Shown here: piece by piece, positions 57,610 to 64,000 of the stretch
How the letters are laid out: each line of letters starts with the position of its first letter
Numbering within the stretch: the first letter of the stretch is position 1
NCBI GenBank assembly: GCA_023078685.1
Contig: JALGAS010000011.1
Span: 1-64,000, forward strand
Reading direction: 5' to 3'
Length of the DNA stretch: 64,000 nt
Source: Neopestalotiopsis rosae
Lineage: Eukaryota; Ascomycota; Sordariomycetes; Amphisphaeriales; Sporocadaceae
Translations under genes and position numbers: made by a program
Notes under the pieces: generated by a model
The model's input: the letters and a program-made list of their open reading frames with translations, nothing else
What the model was told of the DNA's origin: nothing
Databases searched by the model: none

Positions 57610-59509
57610 ATGGACGAGACCCAGCCGTTACTGCCCGCTGAGGCGGTTGGACCCGCAACCTTGGAGGCACACAATGACCACACCGCCGATAAGAACCTGG
57701 TCACCTTTGACCCCGAGGGCGATGAGGAAAATCCTCTCGACTGGCCGGCTACCTACAAATGGAGCATTGTCGGAATGATGGCCTTTATGGCCTTTACCGT
57801 GTACGTTTGCTCGGTGCGCCCCTGGCTCAACTTGATCCGCAAAGTTGCATTGGCGGAAGCTTCATGACGCTAATTCGAACGATCATGACTGCAGAACGTT
57901 TACCTGCATATCTGTTGTCCCTGTTGCGAACCGCATTGTCGCGGACCTGGATGACGGGCGAACTAGCAAGTCGGCTAGTGTGCTGCTGGTCACCATTTGG
58001 GAGCTGGGCGAGGCCGCTGGGCCACTCTTGATTGCGCCTCTGTCGGAAATGTATGGTCGCTACCCAGTCATGAACGCTGTAAGTGACTTCTCATTGCTTT
58101 CGAGATGGTTGGGATCATTTTTGAGTGTTTTTTTTTTTCTCTCTCACGTGGACAAAGAAAAGAAATGCGCAAGAGTGAGGATCATCAGGAGGGGAAAAAG
58201 TCAATTGAAATGATGATGCCCACCTGGAAAGAGAATCATTGCTTACATGACTTGTAGTGTAATATAGGCTTCATCCTAACGACCCTCCTGGCCGTGCTGT
58301 CGGAAAACAGCACCATGTTCATTGCGGCCAGGGCACTCACTGGTGTTGTGGTGGCTACCAATGTGCTCAATCCCGCTATCGTGGGGGATATCTTTGTCAC
58401 TGAACGTAGGGGCTCTGCCATGAGCTTGATCTCCTTGGCTCCACTGACTGGAGGTGCGGTCGGGCCGTTGATCAGTGTTGCTGTTTCCGAAAACCTTGGA
58501 TGGCGGGCTGTCTGCTGGATGAGCATCATATTGGCAGGAATTGCTGAGATTGGCTTCCTCACCTGTTTCCGAGAGACGTACAAGGTACCCATCTTGGCAC
58601 GAAAGGCTGCCAGGCTCAGAAATGAGACTGGCAACGACAAGCTGAGGAGTGTGTACGACGAGGGAGCGCACAGTATAGCAAAGCTGCGAGAGGCTGTCAT
58701 GAGGCCTGTACTTGTCCTCTCCCAGTCTCTCGTCCTGCAGCTTGCATCTCTCTTTGGCTCCGTCACTTTCACCTTCTTTTACATCATCTCGACAACGTTG
58801 CCGGACATTGTCGAGGGGGAGTATCATCTTGACCCTTCCACCTCCGGGGCAGCTTTCATCTTCTTCAGTAAGTTCTCATTATTTCCCATATCCGAAGATC
58901 GCTGGATGATTCAGCAACGGGTATAGAGCAAATTTGCTTGAACGCCACTCCTCGGCCCTATTGAGCATACAATTCTGGATACTTCCCAACAATTGACACT
59001 TTTGTACCTTAGGTGCTGGCTCCATAACCATCGCCCTAGTCTTGAACCGTGCCCTCGACAAGGTTTTTGTCAGACTTCGCGATGCCAATGGTGGCGTGGA
59101 TAGACCCGAGTACCGTCTGCCATTTGTCATCCTGGGCGGCTTCCTACTTCCCCTCGCCATTGCCTTCTACGGGTGGGTCCCGCAGCTGGGACTGGATATA
59201 CCTTTTCTGTACCTGGCGATTACCCTCTTTGGCGCGACCCTGCAGTTCTCCTTCATGCCCCTGATGAGCTACGTCGTTGATGCCTTTGGGCTCTATTCCG
59301 CTTCAGCGCTCACGGCCACGATCGTGACCCGCTGCCTCATGAGTACCTTTCTGCCTCTCCTCGCAAAGCCCTTGGTCGACTCGTTTGGATATGGATGGGG
59401 ATTCACGATCCTGGGCGCCATGATGTTGAGTCTTGCGCCCATACCAATTTTCATCTTCCGATATGGTCACGCTTGGCGGCAGTGGACAAAATACACCAAG
59501 GATGAATAG
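57610..59509 (+). CDS. MFS multidrug exporter (DHA1, polyamine/drug type)
   Basis: Four exons: 57610-57800, 57895-58078, 58258-58867 and 59013-59509, giving 493 residues in phase. The N-terminus has the DHA1 signature before TM1: VTFDPEGDEENPLDWPATYKW. Then come TFTCISVVPVAN, TIWELGEAAGPLLIAPLSEMYGRYPVM (loop 2-3 motif), ARALTGVVVATNVLNPAIVGDIF, LAPLTGGAVGPLISVAVSENLGWRAVCW (antiporter motif C, GPxxG), and LITCFRETY-like at the central loop. Twelve TMs are predicted. These proteins sit in the plasma membrane and export drugs, polyamines or metabolites using the proton gradient. Intron 2 needs the acceptor CTTGTAG at 58257; the AG just downstream at 58266 would bring an early stop. Confidence 0.87.
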
Positions 59510-59941
59510 ATCCATATTTGTATAGCATAAAATCCATGTCCATACATTTCAATCACAAGAAACAAAGACTTTGACCAAGAAGGATTCCATACACGGGAGT
59601 TGTAGCGATGAGAGTGAAAATCAGGTCGTCTTGTACCAACCAGCCATTTACTCATGGCTAGCCCAAGAAATTTACAACTACCAAGGTGACTCAGATGATA
59701 CAAGAGAAGTTGGATGCAGAGGCAATTAGATCAAGAATGTAAATGGTGCATATATAAACAAGAAATGTAATGTACAGCTACAGTGTTCTTCCCATCAAGT
59801 GTTCCTCTTCTTGTCCCGCAATAGAACTTTGTCTTGACGGTCTCCCTCACCCAAACTCGCCCGTAGCTACAATAGAAGTGAATCGCTCTTCCGCTCGAGT
59901 TTTGTTCTACTTGTCGTTTGGCCTACCAAATATCAAACTCT

Positions 59942-60755
59942 TTAAAATGGCTTGCCAGTCGGCTTGGGTCCCTTGTCAAGTGTTAGCATGAGTGTTTCTT
60001 CCAATCCATCACAACTCCCATATCTTTCTCTTTTGTAATCATTGCTGCGCACTATCCTTTTTCTCCTGGTTTCCTTTCCGCTGTCGTCTATCCATAGAAA
60101 CTTACAGGAGGCTTTCCCGTGGCTGTATTCTCAAAAAGTCAGTCTCACATTGCCACATGCTGTAACGAGTTGAACTCGAGGAGAAACTTACGCTTGGGGT
60201 GGTGTCCGTGGTGAGGCTTGCCCGAGGGCTTTCCAGAGGGCTTTCCCGGGTGGAACTTGCCGTTGCCGAGACCGAGAATGGGCTCGGGGTGAGAGGTGGC
60301 TGTTTTTGAAAAGAGATTCACATCTTAGCGTCGGAACTTGGACCAGGAATTCACACATGAACTTACGCTTGGCTCCTCCCTTTCCAGTCGCTGGTGAAGG
60401 AGAAAAAGAAAATGTTAATCATCTTTTTCCATTATTTGGTTCAGTGTTATTTGCGATAAATTCTACTTACGCTTAGGTCCGGGCTTGCCAGTGGCTAAGT
60501 GTCTCACACAAGTCAGCGCGTGGTTCGTTGCGGGCGGCATCATGATCCGGGCCGTGACACGGGGAGACAAGCGGCAAACTTACGCTTTCCGTGGGGAGGG
60601 CCGGACGGCTTTGGGTGAGGGTGGTGGTGGTGAGGCTCGCCCGAGGGGAAGGGGGGAGGACCAGAAGGCTTCAGGGCCTGGTGCACCTCTCCGTCGACGG
60701 CGGGCAGGGCGTTGCCGAGGGCGGCGAGTGCCATCAAGACCATGTAGAACTTCAT
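59942..60755 (-). CDS. Small secreted Gly/Pro/His/Lys-rich protein built from micro-exons
   Basis: Six exons: 60584-60755, 60471-60494 (24 bp), 60367-60390 (24 bp), 60192-60299, 60106-60122 (17 bp) and 59942-59971 (30 bp), giving 124 residues. All five donors are GTAAGT. The first four introns are all phase 1 and each exon 2-5 begins by completing a Pro codon followed by Thr, and usually Gly-Lys. The start MKFYMVLMALAALGNALPAVDG is a signal peptide. The rest is low-complexity: HHHHPHPKPSGPPHGK, then repeated PTGKPGPK-like units, HPGKPSGKPSGKPHHGHH, and a PTGKPF end. The repeat unit coincides with the exon unit, which points to exon duplication. No family is recognised; a secreted metal-binding or matrix peptide is a guess from the His content. 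The convergent stretch 59510-59941 holds nothing. Confidence 0.72.
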
Positions 60756-62647
60756 TTTGACTTTTGTTGTTTTCCTTTTCGTTTTCTGACTTCTAAAGAA
60801 TGAGTCTTTTTGGGTTCAATGAAGGTGGTGAAGTAGAAAGAATGCACTGCGGAATCCAGGATCAAGAGAGTAGAAAACGGATAAGGGATGGATTGTTCTT
60901 ATAGATGGGACGAACCCTCTCTGCATGGAGGTAATGATTCGTGAAAAAGATTATGGCGTATAATCACATGATGGATCACTCTACTTTCGTCCCTTCTCCT
61001 GTTTCTTTCTTCCCCAGAAACGAGCGGAGCGGATGGGCGATCACCCTATAGCCCATATCCCGTTCTTGGCAGGTCCCTCGGGTACCGCATCCCTGCGCTC
61101 CTTTCCCACGCGGGCGGGCGAACGCCTACCGCTGACCGGCTGCCTAGCTATGTGCTACTACTCAATATCAAGTCTTGGCGCTAGGGTTTCGTCTAGGCGA
61201 AGAGTATATTGTCACTGTAACCTCGTGCCAAGACTTTGCAAATGAAATATTGATTAACGATACTCTTTATAGAATGCTCCTTGCCGAGCTTGACATCACC
61301 AAGACGGGTCCAGCCCTTGAATCGAGCGGTATTGCAATTATTTCCGAAATTCCGAGATGAAGAGAGTATAAACTCTTGGCTCTGATAGATGATTATGATG
61401 ACTCCGTACTCCAATTGTGCTTGCTTTTGACACTCTTTTTCGGACCACTGCAACTACCCCAAAAAGGCCTCTCTACAGAGTTCTACGCATCGGCTCAATC
61501 GCCCCGCGCACTTTGGACGGAAAATAAAGTTTGACGAATGGGTCCAACGGTCCAGTACGATTGTTTCAGAAACCCATGAGCAACGGTCGTGTTCAAGATC
61601 GTGAATGGTTCAAAGGGTAGTATCCAGGTTCGAGGCTCTACAAGGTTCTCCGAGCCGACCGAAGTAGCGAAAAAGCTTGGCCATGAACCACTGCCGCTTT
61701 GGGACGGGGGAGAGACGCGACCTGTTGAATTGGTGATAGTGGTTATGCAAATCAATATAGGCAGGTGAAATTGAGAGGAGCGGGGCGGTAAGGTACAGAA
61801 GCTGCAATGGCACCAAGCTTCTGTGACAAGCGATTGGCTCTCGGCGGGGACTATAACCGTTTTGGTCCGCATTGCGGGCTGTGGAGTCGTGAGAGAGGTC
61901 ACATCTGCCGGTCCGCCACCAAATGACTGGCCGCAAGATGCCCAGGTGTTTATGCGAAACGCCTGGTCAGTTCGGCAACATGGCAAAAAGCAGCAAGTCC
62001 ATCATGTAGATAGTGTCGATCAAAGGTTGTCCTCGACAGCAGCATCAGCGACCACGAGTTGGAATGGCTGGTTACCGTAACATCGATTCAGCCGCAGCTG
62101 CCTCTTGGCGTTCGCCTCATCGAGTTGTATACCAATGTGCATAATAACACACCAATCGCCTGAGCATGTTTCTGGAGAGCCTTGACCGGCGACGGACATG
62201 CGGACTCGTATCTTTGGCGACGTATTGTTGTCTGGCATGACGACCCATGACGGCCAGTTACTACTTGCACGACTTCCGAGGCTACAAAAGATTGAGACAC
62301 AAGAATTTTCACAAGCGTACATACAAAAGGCAAAATCTGCAAGGACTTGGTATATTGTGTTCTGCAAAAGAGTCGTAAAAAGAAGGATGAACCTAGATTG
62401 AAATATCAACCCAGGTTTCATAAGTGTATGTCGGATAAAAGGCGTTTTGTGTTCCAAGGATTATCTAAGAAGAAACAGATGGTGTACCAGGCAAAAAACT
62501 CCGCTAATGCTTTCGTGCTATTCAATTTTTTTTCCGGACCGAACAATGAGTTGAGAAATCATGGCAATCTGAGATGCCGTGAATGCAGGATTGTGAAATC
62601 GAGGACTCTGCCTCCGAGGCCGTAAGGCCAGACAGGCTTGGCCATGT
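60756..62647. other. Intergenic region
   Basis: 1.9 kb with no supportable gene. Several overlapping small ORFs occur on both strands around 61500-62400, none with a domain, signal peptide or splice pattern that I trust. The part near 60756 is the promoter of the micro-exon gene. Confidence 0.45.
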
Positions 62648-64000
62648 CTATACGAGCTCGTGGCGATCCTCCGATTTGCCAGCAGTCGAAGGCTTGCCAT
62701 TCGCAGTCGCTGTCGATCGCTCAAAGTTGTTGTACGGCCGGTTACGCAGAGCAGCGCGGATCACTGACTCGGGGCGTTGTGCCCAGGCGTGGTAGCTGGA
62801 GTCGCTGTAGGGGAACAGGACCTTGTTGCGCGAGGATTGGACGTACTGCGCCATGCGAGGCTTGGGCTTGGCAGCAATCGTCTCGAGATCATCCATGACC
62901 TGCTTGCAGTACAGCTCAAGTGGCAGATCGTTGACATCGGAGCCAAAAGGGTTCTCGATCTCACGACCGATGAAGAGAATTCCAAGGATGATGTACGCGG
63001 CGACGAGACTGGCTGGAATAGTGATCCAGCCGAGAGTACCGATGAGCTGGAAAGGCAGAACGATGATGTAAGCCCAGGTGATCTGGGAAAAGGCAATGGT
63101 ATAGGCGATTGGCAGTGGGGTATTGAGGACACGCTCGGTTCCGGTAAGAACATCGTTGAGAGTTGCGATACCATTGTCTGTTTCGATATTAGCCCAGGTA
63201 CATGGCACGACTGTAGACACCTGAACAAGGGACAAAAACTTACAAAGATTGGTCTGCGTCATGGGGATGGGCAGTTGACCATTTGACACCACTTCGTCTG
63301 CGTACGCGCTAAGATAGCACAGGATCTCAAGTGGAAGGTTGCCGGTGGGACTGGTAGCCTTCTTGATCGTCTTACGAGGGTTGGAGGCAGCAAAAGAAAC
63401 ACCCAGTCGATCACCAAAGTCCTTGAACATGTTGGGTTGCTTTGCTTGGTAAGGACCTTCTTCAGTAGCACTCTTGGCGAAAGTCTCGAGATGATCAATA
63501 AGCTCGCCGAGACCTTGATAGTTGCTGTAAGGTTCGAATCGCAGTTTGTGTTTCAGAGCTACTGAGAAAGCAACAAGCATGTTCATAGCAGTACTGATAT
63601 ATTGGTCAGTTTGGCAACTTTCAAAAGATACAACGTCGTCAACCTTATTCGGAAACTTACAGCTTGCCCAGGAGATCCTCCTTCTGGCTATCAGGGCGCT
63701 CATTCACGTGAACCCAGAACACACGGCCCAGAGTCTGGCAAGTAAGCGTCAATGTACCCCAGTATCGGCGACCCTCGGCATATCTTTCGTAGGCCGTGGA
63801 GCTTCGGAACGAGAGACCCATGCTGACGACGAAACCAGTAATGGTCAAGAGGACACTGCCTACGCTGAGGTCGATGTCTTCGTACAGCATACTGACGGCA
63901 GTGATCCAGGTTGACCATACGGCTACGAAAAGCAATGGTACAATCATCTTTGGGGTAATGGAACCGTGCATCTGGAGAAACAGCGGCCATTTCGAATGCT
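62648..64000 (-). CDS. Bestrophin-family (UPF0187) anion channel, 5' partial
   Basis: Three exons are visible: 63661-64000 (continues past the window edge), 63244-63593 and 62648-63177. They give 406 codons and a stop. The start is outside the window. Sequence order fits fungal bestrophin/UPF0187 proteins: SKWPLFLQMHGSITPKM, TITGFVVSMGLSFRSSTAYERYAEGRRYWG (family hallmark), ALKHKLRFE, GIATLNDVLTGTERVLNTPLPIAY, and LIGREIENPFGSDVNDLPLELYC (hallmark with ENPFG). Four to five TM helices are predicted, with the C-terminal arm cytosolic. The family forms pentameric anion channels. Introns are 67 and 66 bp; intron 63178-63243 happens to be open in one frame, so a naive ORF would read through it. 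Confidence 0.88.

Overview
The window is nuclear DNA of a filamentous ascomycete, probably a Sordariomycete of the Hypocreales type. The evidence is short introns (about 50-180 bp) with GTAAGT-like donors and CTRAY branch sites, fungus-specific families (Zn2Cys6 and Yap-like bZIP regulators, F-box proteins, DHA-type transporters, a plant/fungal-type O-methyltransferase), and AT-rich transposon relics carrying the C-to-T/G-to-A decay expected from repeat-induced point mutation (RIP). No rRNA, tRNA or CRISPR was found. The species cannot be named from the sequence alone.

Layout. (1) 1-18480 is a transposon block. RIP-decayed Copia relics (454-3755, 11853-17407) and two RIP-decayed pieces of a Ty3/Gypsy family (3756-4176, 17408-17773) surround a non-RIPed full-length member of that same Gypsy family (4177-11852). 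Its two 512-bp LTRs look identical, and a third identical-looking copy enters at the left edge in the same orientation of coding sense reversed (1-453). Flank comparison shows that 454-4176 was inverted between oppositely oriented LTRs. The element carries an extra ORF antisense to pol that encodes a zinc-cluster-like protein. (2) 18691-22846 is the edge of the block: a small secreted Cys-rich protein, an F-box protein and a broken membrane-protein fragment. (3) 23063-32798 holds a 2295-residue helicase/Cys-rich/triple-AAA protein in six exons, divergent from a 474-residue fungal family gene. (4) 33547-41407 holds a DUF924-like protein, a carboxypeptidase-like protein without its catalytic serine region, a RidA protein, an F-box/LRR-like protein and an O-methyltransferase. 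(5) 43251-54396 holds a Ser/Thr-rich wall or secreted protein, a monocarboxylate-type MFS gene with a broken splice acceptor, a Zn2Cys6 regulator, a fungal multi-pass membrane protein and a bZIP regulator. (6) 55105-64000 holds two MFS exporters, a small secreted protein built from micro-exons, and a bestrophin-family channel cut by the right edge.

How the genes may work together. The Zn2Cys6 regulator and the MFS gene downstream share CGG(C/T)CGTTC motifs in their upstream regions, which suggests a local regulator-transporter pair with autoregulation. The O-methyltransferase and two drug-type exporters nearby hint at small-molecule metabolism, but there is no backbone synthase in the window, so no biosynthetic cluster is claimed. 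The divergent pair at 23063/31319 shares one 771-bp upstream region. Gene models were built by hand from splice signals; in every multi-exon model the summed exon length is a multiple of three.
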